A stretch of DNA of 64,000 nt from Fibrobacterota bacterium. Its GTDB lineage: Bacteria > Fibrobacterota > Fibrobacteria > UBA5070. This document shows positions 19,197 to 28,814 of the stretch, piece after piece. Location: the NCBI GenBank assembly GCA_016715065.1, contig JADKBN010000015.1, forward strand, positions 124,001 through 188,000. Direction: 5' to 3'. A program made the translations under genes and the position numbers. Under the pieces are notes generated by a model. It was not told the origin of the DNA, did not search any database, and was given only the letters and a program-made list of their open reading frames with translations. Every line of letters starts with the position of its first letter. Position 1 is the stretch's first letter.

Positions 19197-19853
19197 TTAG
19201 TTCTCCGTGGAAGGCAGGAGGGAGGACTGGCCAAAAATCCGACCGCGTTCGTCGCGCAGGGCTTGGACCGCACCACGAGCGTCGTACTCTGTGGTGGTCA
19301 CGTGGCCATCTGGGTCAATATTTGACATCACACGTCCGAACTGGTCGTAGCTGGTCAAGGCAACCTTGGCGTCGGTGGGGGCGATGACGAAATCGTCCAC
19401 CCAAACCGTTCCTGCGACCTGGTTTTCCGGCTTTCCAGCCCAGATCCGAAGAAAATCCGCCTTCCCCGCTCGAAACATCGGGCGCCCCGACCCGTCGATT
19501 GCGGTTTGCAACTGCGATTTTGGAATCACAAGCTTCCAACGCTGCCATGTGTTTGGCTTGAATGTTCCTCCCTCCGGAGTACCATCCACATCCCCAAGCC
19601 ATGGGTTGCCAGCATCACCGTAGTGTTGCCCAGCCCGGAGTCGGGGTTGAGGCCCGGTAGAATAGAGCCAGGCTGTAATGGTCATTCCACGCGTCAGTTT
19701 GGATACATCTGCTATGGCCAAGTCCTTTACTGGCCCATTCACCCCAGTGCATTTAAACGAATATCTACCCGTGTGTGGGTTGGATGCATCGAATGATCCT
19801 GCCCAGATTTCCCATTTCCTTTGTGGATCAAACCCGGCCATCGTGGTTGTCAT
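19197..19853 (-). CDS. Short RHS-linker ORF with jelly-roll domain
   Basis: 218 residues. Starts at an ATG inside the last codons of the upstream ORF (26-bp overlap in a different frame) and stops one base before the RHS chain. It has a carbohydrate-binding-like beta-sandwich (WEIWAGSFDASNPHTGRYSF ... VWVDDFVIAPTD), then one YD-type repeat (YDQFGRVMSNIDPDGHVTTT). It has no signal peptide, and the upstream frame ends AEDGMAFLNDNHDG just where this domain would begin. It is probably the C-terminus of the upstream protein after a one-base indel near 19835, rather than a separate gene. Either way it bridges the two RHS chains. Confidence 0.55.
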   Translation of the reverse strand: MTTTMAGFDPQRKWEIWAGSFDASNPHTGRYSFKCTGVNGPVKDLAIADVSKLTRGMTITAWLYSTGPQPRLRAGQHYGDAGNPWLGDVDGTPEGGTFKPNTWQRWKLVIPKSQLQTAIDGSGRPMFRAGKADFLRIWAGKPENQVAGTVWVDDFVIAPTDAKVALTSYDQFGRVMSNIDPDGHVTTTEYDARGAVQALRDERGRIFGQSSLLPSTEN

Positions 19854-22800
19854 TCAAGAATGCCATACCATCTTCTGCCGTGAAGGCCGCAAACGCTGAG
19901 GGGTCAGCATTCACCGCCACTGCCGTTGGAAGACTGCGCAATCCCTCATACACATACGAGGTGGCGATCCCGGTAGTATTGTCTGTTACCCATCTCGGTG
20001 CTCCCGCTTTGGAGCGATCTACAGACATCGTGGAGACGCGCTCCATCGTATTGGAAGTCGGCAACAGGGATTGTCCAAGGGTTAGTTTGGCCGGATCCAC
20101 GCCACGGGTCTTTACCCCCAATCCATATGCATACTGAACATCCACTTTATTGGGAGCCAAATCGACTTCGCCCGCAGAAACCAACGCCGCTTTGACATTC
20201 CCGGATGCATCCGGAACAACGTCCTTATACACCTGGGCGAGGATCAAATTGGGGTCTCCCGGAATGGATGCCCACGGATTTGCGCCGTTGTAGAGAGCCG
20301 TCCGTGTTTTGAGCGTAAGCCCGGTGGGGGCGTATTGATTAACGGTCAAAGCATGTCGGTATTCGTTGACATCCCCCACCCCTGGCTGGATTTCCGTCAT
20401 GGTGGCCACGGGCTGGCCGGTCTTGGTGTCCCAACGATCAAAACGCTGTGTGGATGTTTTGGTGGAACCGCGATTGTAAATGGTATGAGATGTCCACAAA
20501 GGAAGGATTTGTCGAACCGCCTTCGACCACCCTGAAGTCCACGTGGAGGCCGAGGTATGCTGGGCGTATGCAGTTTCCACCTTTTCAGCGGTCCCGTCCA
20601 AGTTCGTTGTCACGGTTTTCCATGGTTGGCCAGGGAAGTCCTGGCCCGCAACTCCCCCGTTGATTTTGGTGTAGTAATACTGTTCTGTGGTTTTCAGAAG
20701 ATTCGTATTCGCTGGATTAGCATATTGCTTGATCACAGTTCGATTCGATATAGGAGTTTGAGCTAATCCATCAAATCCAAGTCCAAATTTTTGATTCGGA
20801 AGATCCACGAAATCATCATAGGAAAACGCCACAGAATTCCCAATCAGGCCTTTAGGGCTAGAATAGAGCGACTTTGTATACACAGAAGTAACTACCATAC
20901 CATCATTGCTTTGAACGCCGAACCGCGGAATAGGGCCAGATGGATAGAGGTTATGAAAATTCCAGTTGATTCCATTTTTACTAATTTCGGAATTCATCCA
21001 AAAACCAGAGCCAATCAAAAAGGATGGCGCATACATCATATCCACGCGTCCAGTGGAAACATAATTTGCGCTAGCGACAAGTCCTCCGGTCGATTGTAAT
21101 ATTTTTGCCCACTCATTTGATCCAGGAATTGCGCCTGCATCAGAGGAACGAGGATTCCTTTTAAGGGGCACGTACAGTAAATCGACTTTTAATCCGCTCC
21201 CATCATTGGCACCCAAAACAGGATTTCCAACCGTCCATCCATTGGTTGCCCATCCAACCATCCAATCCTCTAATGGCGAAATCTCCAAGTTAAACAAACG
21301 GGAAGGGGCTTTCGTTCCATCCGTCAAGCTTGCGCTCAGGTCTCTCACGCCTCCATTTCCATTGAAATAGAATAGTCGAGTTTGATTCGGAATTTTCCAT
21401 CCCACTCCTTGACCAGTGTACGCAAACTCAACCCAAGTGTAATTTTCCGTTGCTTTGACAAGAACAGGAGCATCCACACTCACCGTGCCTAGCTTAACCC
21501 ATGGCTCCAATTTCGGAGATAGCTTTCTGCGCTTTATCTCCCGAGTGCCTTTATCCTGGCTTACAAATACGTAACCATCAGGAGTCGGAAATACGGCAGG
21601 GACTTCGGTATATGCTCCTTGTTCCATAGGGCCATGAGTTTCGAGTACTGTCCATCTGGACCCGTTCCACCGCCAGACACAAATCATGGAAGGATTTGTT
21701 GCAGGTGTGATAATTTGACCGAAACCGTCGCGAGTTTCAGGAACGGACTTCGACATCGAAATTGCAAAAAAATCATCGCCAAAAACTATTTTTCGAGGCG
21801 CTCCCCAGTCGATATTATACGTCGCTCCACCCCCAATCGAGCTATTTTTATCAATCCTAGCAGTCACATTAACAATTTTTCGATCCGGGAGAAATTCATA
21901 GATTTGGAAGGCACCAGATTCGATCATCGCGATACCGAAATATTTTGCATTTGCACCAATAACTATTTCTCCGCCAACTATTGACGGATCTCCCAAGCGC
22001 ACCTCTGGAGTCTCGCCATAAGGCGAGCCGATCCATTTCGGGAAATGCATACAATCTGCGCCAAAAGGCTGCCCGGAATTACTACCAATCAGTTGGTTTT
22101 CTGATTTTTTATTACTAACTTCGCAATTCAAAAAATCCTGATTCAGCGTTCGCCAAACACCATCTCTCTGGCGAACAACGGGAACAACTTCATAGCCTCC
22201 ATAAGCACGACCACCACCTAAATTCAATCCGCCAGAAACAGGGAGCTTCCAAAGAAAATAGTCTCCTCCAGTCGGATAGACAGTTTGCACACCTTCCACT
22301 GCAGGCGCATACCTTCCAGTTAGTAAGTTGCCGCCGGGAAATCTGGACGGGTCAATTATCTTTTGCTCAACAAATGTATTCCCGTCATACTGATAAACAA
22401 CCGGAAGATTATTCGCCCGATCAAGGATGAAATAATCTCTGCCAAAATGTATTCTAAATTGCCCGAGCCTCTTGTTTTCTTCACACCCACCTGGCGTTGG
22501 AGGCTGATACCAATAGCTTTTATCATTATTCCAAACCTTTGGCGGAGTAATGCCCTGCCAACAACTTGGAGCATTCTCAATGAACGTACCAAAGTAGATC
22601 TGTTTGAAGCCATCGCCGTCTTTTTTTAGAACCCTAATCTCGCTTGCATTTGGCGCTCGACCTGCTCCATAGTTAGCTGTACTGGCCCTAAAAAATATCC
22701 CCGTACGCACCTCGCTAAAACAAAATTCACCCCTGCATTCAGATCGATTTTCTGTGAGAGCATTCATATACGAAATCCCATTTGCAGATCCATATTCAGG

Positions 22801-24384
22801 TATCGCTCTGGCTCGTGCATTACGTTTCGATGCATCTTTTTCACTACCCAGCCCTGTTGCCACGGTTCCAACAACGTATTGAGTAGAGATTCCATCTGGC
22901 GAGGTTATTGTGCTTAACCAATTTACCCCTGAATATTCCATATTCCATGTCCGCCAATCCGAGGGCGGCGCGGAAATATCATTGGAAGACTGTACCGCTG
23001 CTAGCAATCGATGACTTAACGTCACCCCATCCACATAAGACGGGGCATTTTTATACTGGAAATTCACAACCGATGCCAGCTTCGATTCCCCATAAAATGA
23101 AATACTCTTCAGGAATTTTGACTGGATTGCCCAACGGGCGTCTGAAACTGGATTCGAAGCCGCATATGTTTGAGGTGCGAGCACTTCTTCTTTGGGCTTG
23201 TCCCCCCACGTGAGAGCAGCCTTCTCTATGACCTTTTCGGAAGCGAATACTGCCAAATCCGTCGATTCATCGACAGTAAAATCAGGATATGCAGTCCAAA
23301 ACGCCGATGGCCATGATTCTCGGGTGTATCCAGCGTTCAACCCACTAATCCATCTCCATCCAAAAATTTGTTGCCAATCCACTCGCAAAATCCCACGATT
23401 CAAAGGAGCACGAACCTCCGTAAGATCCCACTGATAGGCGTACTCTATCCCATTGACCGCCGGCGAGCCCATCCCAGGCTCAAAGGGAGTAGCTAAATCT
23501 TCAAAGACTCCAATTTTATCCCCACGCTGAAATACTCTCCGAACAGCGTTACGCCGTCCACCCAGCACAAGAACCGTTCCATCTGGAAATGTTACAACCC
23601 AACCTTTCAACGAACTGGAAGTGGAGTTTTTTGTCGGACGGATAACAACATATGGATTTGTGTTCAAATGAAAAGTTTCACCATCTGCCGAAACAAGAAT
23701 GCCACCGCCCCAAGGACCAAAATTTGCATAGAAATGATCGTCTGTATACTTGGATGTCCCCTTGTGATCTGACGTTATCGAGGGAATTGCAAAATTCCAC
23801 CCAACACCCACTGGGCCATCAGGAGCGCGGGAGGCATCCAAATTCATCAGGTTCGGAGTTGGAGCGGAATAGCCGATTGAAAAAGGATATTTAATGCCTC
23901 CAGTTCCTGATATTGTGCCCAACGAAATTTCTTGGACTGGTCGCCCCGTCCTCGTATTCACTCCAAATTCAACTTTTCCAGTGCCAACTAAATTACTAAA
24001 GGGCAGATTTGAAATCGCATAATTGAAGGACGTCTTATTCGCCAAAATCGCCGAGGGATTCGCGGGCATCCGATAGTCGACGATAACGCTAGTTGCTTGT
24101 CGAGAAACGAAAAACTGCTGCTCTTGACTTTCTTGGCCAGCAATTTCGTACGTTTACATCGCACTGGACTGTGTAGAACCCATGATCGGCTGAGTTCCAC
24201 CGCCAGACTCGCACAAATCGCCAGCAGTACATCCAGGGTAGAACATCGCATCCGGCACGAATGCCATGGAAGAGTCCACCACATACGCCCCCGGCACACT
24301 CGAAAACGGCCCAATTGCAGAAGTCGCAGAAGTCAGAAGGAGCACTGCGCCAAGCGACGCAATGAAAGACCGAGTCCGTACCAT
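19828..24384 (-). pseudogene. Large SpvB/TcB-like RHS shell protein with in-frame TAA
   Basis: The ATG at 24384 opens a signal peptide (FIASLGAVLLLTSATSA) and about 75 residues, then a TAA at 24154-24156. The frame continues open through YEIAGQESQEQQFFVSRQAT to an ATG at 24069 and 1412 more residues to the TGA at 19828. The main part starts like SpvB or RHS shell N-termini (FGVNTRTGRPVQEISLGTIS; APDGPVGVGWNFAIPSITSD), has a central FG-GAP/propeller-like section and ends in YD-type strands. It lacks the RHS core and toxin tip, which are supplied by the downstream chain. This is the TcB/TcC-like two-chain layout. If the TAA is real, translation could restart at 24069 but without a signal peptide. 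The gene is more A+T-rich than its neighbours. Confidence 0.6.
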
Positions 24385-24850
24385 GGATGGCTCCGGGGAA
24401 TGGGAAGGTGAGTGCTGAACACCAAAGGGCATACGCAGAAACGAGCAGACAAATTCCACCCGCACACAGCTTGCCCAATGGCTCCCGCAAACATGCGCAG
24501 GGAAACCATTTCCTGTCAATAGGAAATTCCAAAAAAGTTCACAGTCTTCGCTGCGAAGGCTTTTTTGATCGGTATATGGTTTGAAAACCTCGTAGACCTC
24601 CATGAGGTCCTCCGGCGATTTCTCGCACGAAGACTCCTGGCGGCCGGCACGCTCTGTTCGCGAACGAAAGGATGCGTGTGTTCTACAGCTGGTAGTATAG
24701 ACGCTCATAAAACGAATGTCTAGCCCAAAGTTTTCTCACACCGCGCATGGCGTCCACTTGGAGCCTCTGCTCCGGCCCCAACCCCACACCCGCGAATAGT
24801 TCTACTTTTTCGCCACTGCCCACCAATACATCCACTCGAGGGAGCTTTCG
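24385..24850. other. 466-bp intergenic region between divergent RHS operon and ilvC
   Basis: Divergent promoters for the RHS operon and for ilvC should lie here, but no clear -35/-10 pair can be assigned. CTTCGCTGCGAAG followed by CTTTTTT (about 24547-24568) is a weak hairpin with a T-run on the plus strand. A ribosome-binding site GAGGGAG lies a few bases before ilvC. Confidence 0.4.
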
Positions 24851-25865
24851 ATGAAGGTCTACACGAACAAGGACGGGTCGCTGGCCCCCTTCAAGAACAA
24901 GACGATCGCCGTGATCGGCTACGGATCGCAGGGCCATGCCCAGGCGCAGAACCTGCGCGACTCGGGCGTCAACGTGATCGTGGGCCAGCGCAAGGGCTCC
25001 GACAACTACAAGCTCGCCGTCAAGCACGGCTTCAAGCCCGGCGTGACCCTGTTCACCGCCGCCGAAGCCGCTGAAAAGGCCGACTTCATCCAGATCCTGC
25101 TGCCGGACGAAGTCCAGGCCAAGATCTATGAGTCCGACATCCTGCCGCACCTGAAGAAGGCAAGACCTCATCTTCTCGCATGGATTCAACATCCACTTCA
25201 AGTACATCAAAGCCCCCAAGGACGTCGACGTGATCTTGTCGGCTCCCAAGGGTCCCGGCCACATGGTCCGCGCCGAATTCGAAAAGGGCGGCGGCGTGCC
25301 CGGCCTGGTGGCGGTCCATCAGGACGCTTCCGGCAAGGCTCTGGCCAAGGCTTTGGCCCACGCCAAGGGAATCGGCTCCATCCGCGGCGGCGTCTACGAG
25401 ACCTCGTTCAAGGAAGAAACCGAAACCGACCTCTTCGGCGAGCAGGTCGTGCTCTGCGGCGGTCTGTCCGAGCTGATCAAGGCTGGCTTCCAGACTTTGG
25501 TGGACGCCGGCTACGCCCCCGAGATGGCCTACTTCGAGTGCATGCACGAAGTCAAGTTGATCGTGGACCTCATGTACCAGGGCGGATTGTCCTACATGCG
25601 CCACTCGATCTCCAACACGGCCGAATTCGGTGACTACACCACCGGCCCCAAGATCGTGACCGACGCCACCCGCAAGGCGATGAAGACCGCGCTCACCGAA
25701 ATCCAGAAGGGCAAGTTCGCCAAGGATTGGATGAACGAAGTCCACGGCAACGGCATGAAGAACTTCCGCGCCAAGCAAGCGGCTGAACGCAAACTGCCCA
25801 TCGAAGAAGTGGGCAAGAAGCTGCGTCGCAACATGAAGTGGTTCGAGGCCAAGGAGATCAACTGA
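24851..25865 (+). pseudogene. ilvC: Ketol-acid reductoisomerase (IlvC), two bases short
   Basis: Class I KARI, which converts acetohydroxy acids to dihydroxy acids in valine, leucine and isoleucine synthesis using NADPH and Mg. The N-terminal Rossmann motif IAVIGYGSQGHAQAQNLRDS is intact. Between about 25157 and 25172 two G residues are missing against the expected KKGQDLIFSHGFNIH, so the frame jumps; from about 25170 the second frame carries the rest (DVILSAPKGPGHMVR, then the KARI helical domain with NTAEFGDY) to KWFEAKEIN. Both losses are in G runs. For an essential-type biosynthetic gene with all other residues conserved, a consensus error is likelier than decay. A strong terminator follows. 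Confidence 0.85.
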
Positions 25866-25897
25866 TCTCGCGCCTAAGTCAGTATCTGTCAGACCTG

Positions 25898-25929
25898 GAC
25901 TCCCGGCGCATGTGCCGGGAGTCTTTTTG
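25898..25929 (+). terminator. Rho-independent terminator after ilvC
   Basis: GACTCCCGGC (25898-25907), loop GCATGT and GCCGGGAGTC (25914-25923): a perfect 10-bp stem followed by TTTTTG. Confidence 0.9.
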
Positions 25930-25971
25930 TTTCCCTTCGCGGAGTTAGTCCGCCATTTTACCTTGGCTCCA

Positions 25972-26457
25972 ATGAAATGCCCCATCGGACTCTTGCTGGC
26001 CTTGTGGTGCCTGTCTTGCTCCAAGAGCGATCCGTGGACGACGCCCCAACCGCAGGGTGTGCGGAAAGAGTTTTCCGATACCGCATGCATCGGAGACCGA
26101 AGCCGGATTCTCCGCTACGCTGCCTGGCAGTGGGATTCCGAGTCCCAGGTCGCCGAATTGGATGATCGCGGACGCCTGCGGTTTTCTGGCAAGGTGATCG
26201 GAAGCTTCGATCGCGCCCACGACAGCATGCACCACGAAATCCAGCTTCCTCCGGAAGAATATCATCGGGTCCGCGAGTGGCTTCTGCTCTATGAGCCGGA
26301 AACCTCGATGCCAGTGGTGGATGGCTCCGTGGAGACCTTCACATGGTGCGACGACAGTGCCGGACACGCAGCCTCCCGGACATTCACGAACCTCGATGCC
26401 TTGGCTCCCAAGGCGAAGGCGTTCACCGATCGATGGCAGAAACGAAGCGGACTCTAG
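25972..26457 (+). CDS. Lipoprotein of unknown function
   Basis: Start at the ATG at 25972, which opens a lipoprotein signal (CPIGLLLALWCLSC, lipobox LSC). The remaining 140 residues are mostly beta-strand, with DRGRLRFSGKVIGSFDRAHD and a C-terminal FTWCDDSAGH stretch. No domain is recognised. A second lipoprotein follows 29 bp downstream, so the pair may be an operon. Confidence 0.65.
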   Translation: MKCPIGLLLALWCLSCSKSDPWTTPQPQGVRKEFSDTACIGDRSRILRYAAWQWDSESQVAELDDRGRLRFSGKVIGSFDRAHDSMHHEIQLPPEEYHRVREWLLLYEPETSMPVVDGSVETFTWCDDSAGHAASRTFTNLDALAPKAKAFTDRWQKRSGL

Positions 26458-26486
26458 TGATATCGGACCCTGTGCTCGAGCCACCC

Positions 26487-27203
26487 ATGCCCAGCTTCAG
26501 CATTCCCAGCCGCCCTCTCCTGGCCCCAATGTGGCTCCTTGTTGGAGCCTGTTTGGCCGCCTGCGGTCCCCGCCAAATCCCACAGACACCAGAAGCACCG
26601 CCATCACCCCTGGTGCGCTTGGCCACGACGGGAGTCTTTGGCACTCCGGAAACCCTTTCGCTTGCCTCTGCCCAACTGGACAGCCTTTGCGCGGCGCATC
26701 CCTACCTCGCGCCGGAGTCCCTGGCCGTGCTCGACCCGGACACGGCTTGGGAACGCAATCTGCGCGCAGGAGAGGCGCGTTTCGGCGAAGGCCCGTGCGA
26801 GAACTGCCAAGATGGATTCTTCGCCGTCGCGGCGATTTCGCTTTCGCGCCGACATCCCGGTCTGGAACACCGCCGGGAGGCCTTGCAGCGCTCCCTGAAT
26901 ACGGCCAACCACATCTTTTCCTGCCTGGACGGCGGCGGGACCCATCACACGCACATGGTCTCGCGCATCCCCTTGTTGACAGAAAACGCCCTCGTCGGCG
27001 GAATCCGGTCGGGCTTCCAGACCAACTCGGGAATCAGGAAGTCGGACCTCGACTCCCTGATCCTGCTTGAGCGCCCGGGAAGGATCGAGGATCCCGACGA
27101 GCCCCAATCCAGCGAAGTGAATTGCCTGGCGAAGTTCCAGGATCGATTCCCGGACGATCCGTGGATCCTGGAACAGACAGTCAAGGCGCTCGATCGATTC
27201 TGA
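26487..27203 (+). CDS. Lipoprotein of unknown function, Cys-rich
   Basis: The ATG at 26487 opens a signal with lipobox VGACLAAC, giving a mature product of about 210 residues. An early segment has AHPYLAPESLAVLDPDTAWE, then GEGPCENCQDGFFAV and THHTHM, which could form a small metal or disulphide site. Mostly alpha-helical by eye. No family is recognised. Confidence 0.6.
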   Translation: MPSFSIPSRPLLAPMWLLVGACLAACGPRQIPQTPEAPPSPLVRLATTGVFGTPETLSLASAQLDSLCAAHPYLAPESLAVLDPDTAWERNLRAGEARFGEGPCENCQDGFFAVAAISLSRRHPGLEHRREALQRSLNTANHIFSCLDGGGTHHTHMVSRIPLLTENALVGGIRSGFQTNSGIRKSDLDSLILLERPGRIEDPDEPQSSEVNCLAKFQDRFPDDPWILEQTVKALDRF

Positions 27204-27255
27204 AAAATGGTGAGACAAACCGGGTGAGGTGTCCCGCTCCTGGACTGACAAACAT

Positions 27256-27297
27256 CGCCCTTCGAGACGGGGCGCTGCCCCTCCTCAGGACGAGCGG
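27256..27297. repeat. Dispersed palindromic repeat (CGAAGGGCGA/CTCAGGACGA type), copy 1
   Basis: CGCCCTTCGAGACG, a variable centre, then CTCCTCAGGACGAGCGG. It is the inverted counterpart of the copy at 27354-27396, about 60 bp away. Confidence 0.8.
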
Positions 27298-27353
27298 ATA
27301 GTCCTCTGTCCGCTGCTCAGGCCACCGGCAAAACCAAATGGATGAGAGCAGAG

Positions 27354-27396
27354 CCGTTCGTCCTGAGGAGCCGAAGGCGTCTCGAAGGGCGAACGG
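27354..27396. repeat. Dispersed palindromic repeat, copy 2
   Basis: CCGTTCGTCCTGAGGAG, a short centre, then CGTCTCGAAGGGCGAACGG. It lies 30 bp before the leuB stop in convergent orientation. Confidence 0.8.
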
Positions 27397-27425
27397 AGCC
27401 CCGGGACTTTCGCCCCCTTAACCCG

Positions 27426-28499
27426 TCAAAGTCGCGCCAGCACCGCGTCGCCCATGCCCACCGTGTTCACCACCTGGGCACCGGCCCAGGCGATGTCGCC
27501 GGTTGCGATGCCGTCGTCCAGCACCTTGGCCACGGCCGCCTCGATGCGCTGGGCGCTTTCTTCGCGGCCCAGTGCGTAGCGCAGGAGCATGGCACCCGAC
27601 AAAATCTGCGCCAGCGGATTGGCGATCCCCTTGCCCGCGATGTCGGGAGCAGAACCTCCCGAGGGCTCGAACAATCCGAACGTCCCTTCGGCCAGCGATG
27701 CGGAAGGCAGCATGCCCAAGGATCCCGTGATGGCGCCGGCTTCGTCGGAGAGGATGTCTCCAAAGAGGTTGGGGCACAGCATCACATCGAACTGCTTGGG
27801 GCTGCGGACCAACTGCATGGCCCCGTTGTCCACGTACATGTGGGCGAGCTTCACGTCCGGGAATTCGTCCTTGTGGATGCGGGTGACCACTTCGCGCCAC
27901 AGCACGCTGGCCGCCAGGACGTTGGCCTTGTCGATGGAGGTCACGTGGTTGCGACGTCCGCGCGCGGCCTTGAACGCCACCCGCGCGATGCGTTCGATTT
28001 CGTACACCGAGTAGACCATGGTGTCGAACGCGCGATCGCCTTCGCGCCCTTTGGGCTGGCCAAAGTAGACGTCGCCGGTGAGCTCGCGCACCACCAGCAC
28101 ATCGAATCCGTCGCCCACGATATCCGCGCGCAGCGGGCAGGCACCGGCCAGGGCCTTGTAGACGGTGGCCGGACGCAGGTTCGCGTACAGACCAAAGATT
28201 TTCCGCAAAGGCAGCAACGCACCACGCTCGGGCTGGAGGTCGGGAGGAAGACCTTCCCACTTGGGGCCGCCCACCGATCCGAAAAAGATCGCCTCGGAGT
28301 CCTTGCAGGTGTCGATGGTGGACTGGGGCAGCGGATGCTGGAATTCATCGTAGGCGGATCCGCCCACCTTGGCAGGCCTCCAGTCGAAGGAAAATCCGTC
28401 CTTGGCGGCCACGGCTTCCATCACGCGCACGGCTTGGGCCATGACCTCGGGTCCGATTCCATCTCCGGCCAGGACTGCGATCTTGTGGGTCTTCGACAT
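27426..28499 (-). CDS. leuB: 3-Isopropylmalate dehydrogenase
   Basis: 357 residues, full length for LeuB. It oxidises and decarboxylates 3-isopropylmalate to 2-ketoisocaproate with NAD in leucine synthesis. The N-terminal strand IAVLAGDGIGPEVMAQAV, the ELTGDVYFGQPKG loop, and the C-terminal signature NLFGDILSDEAGAITGSLG (metal-binding Asp residues) are all present. No frameshift. It is not in an operon with ilvC, which is on the other strand 1.5 kb away; no other leu gene is in the window. Confidence 0.95.
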   Translation of the reverse strand: MSKTHKIAVLAGDGIGPEVMAQAVRVMEAVAAKDGFSFDWRPAKVGGSAYDEFQHPLPQSTIDTCKDSEAIFFGSVGGPKWEGLPPDLQPERGALLPLRKIFGLYANLRPATVYKALAGACPLRADIVGDGFDVLVVRELTGDVYFGQPKGREGDRAFDTMVYSVYEIERIARVAFKAARGRRNHVTSIDKANVLAASVLWREVVTRIHKDEFPDVKLAHMYVDNGAMQLVRSPKQFDVMLCPNLFGDILSDEAGAITGSLGMLPSASLAEGTFGLFEPSGGSAPDIAGKGIANPLAQILSGAMLLRYALGREESAQRIEAAVAKVLDDGIATGDIAWAGAQVVNTVGMGDAVLARL

Positions 28500-28814
28500 C
28501 TTTTGGCTCCTACGGTTGGTGCGGTCGGGTCGGGCGGAAAACGCACCTACCTGGCCAGCGAAAAGGGAAAACTAGCCAACCAACAAGTACCTGATGCCAT
28601 CCGTGGCGCGCATGGCTCCCATGCCCACAACGGGTGGGGAGACGCCCCGGACCGATCTCCTACGGAATCCCAGGCAAAGAATCGGAAGCCGTGGTTGCCG
28701 TTCGTCCTGAGGAGGCGCTGCATGCGCCGTCTCGAAGGGCGAAAGGCAATGTCCGTTCGCACTTCGACAGACTCAGAATGAACGAATTTCCGTTGGATAG
28801 ACTCGGAATTGGCA
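28500..28814. other. Intergenic region with repeats
   Basis: About 315 bp between divergent-to-tandem minus genes. It holds the repeat copy at 28698-28746 and a degenerate relative (TTCGCACTTCGACAGACTC) around 28755-28785. No gene is seen. Confidence 0.5.
28698..28746. repeat. Dispersed palindromic repeat, copy 3
   Basis: CCGTTCGTCCTGAGGAG, centre GCGCTGCATGCGC, then CGTCTCGAAGGGCGAAAGG. Same orientation as the copy at 27354-27396. Confidence 0.8.

Noticed and set aside
19197..19853. Linker ORF as an independent gene
   Set aside because: It overlaps the upstream ORF in another frame and continues the same domain; a one-base indel is simpler.
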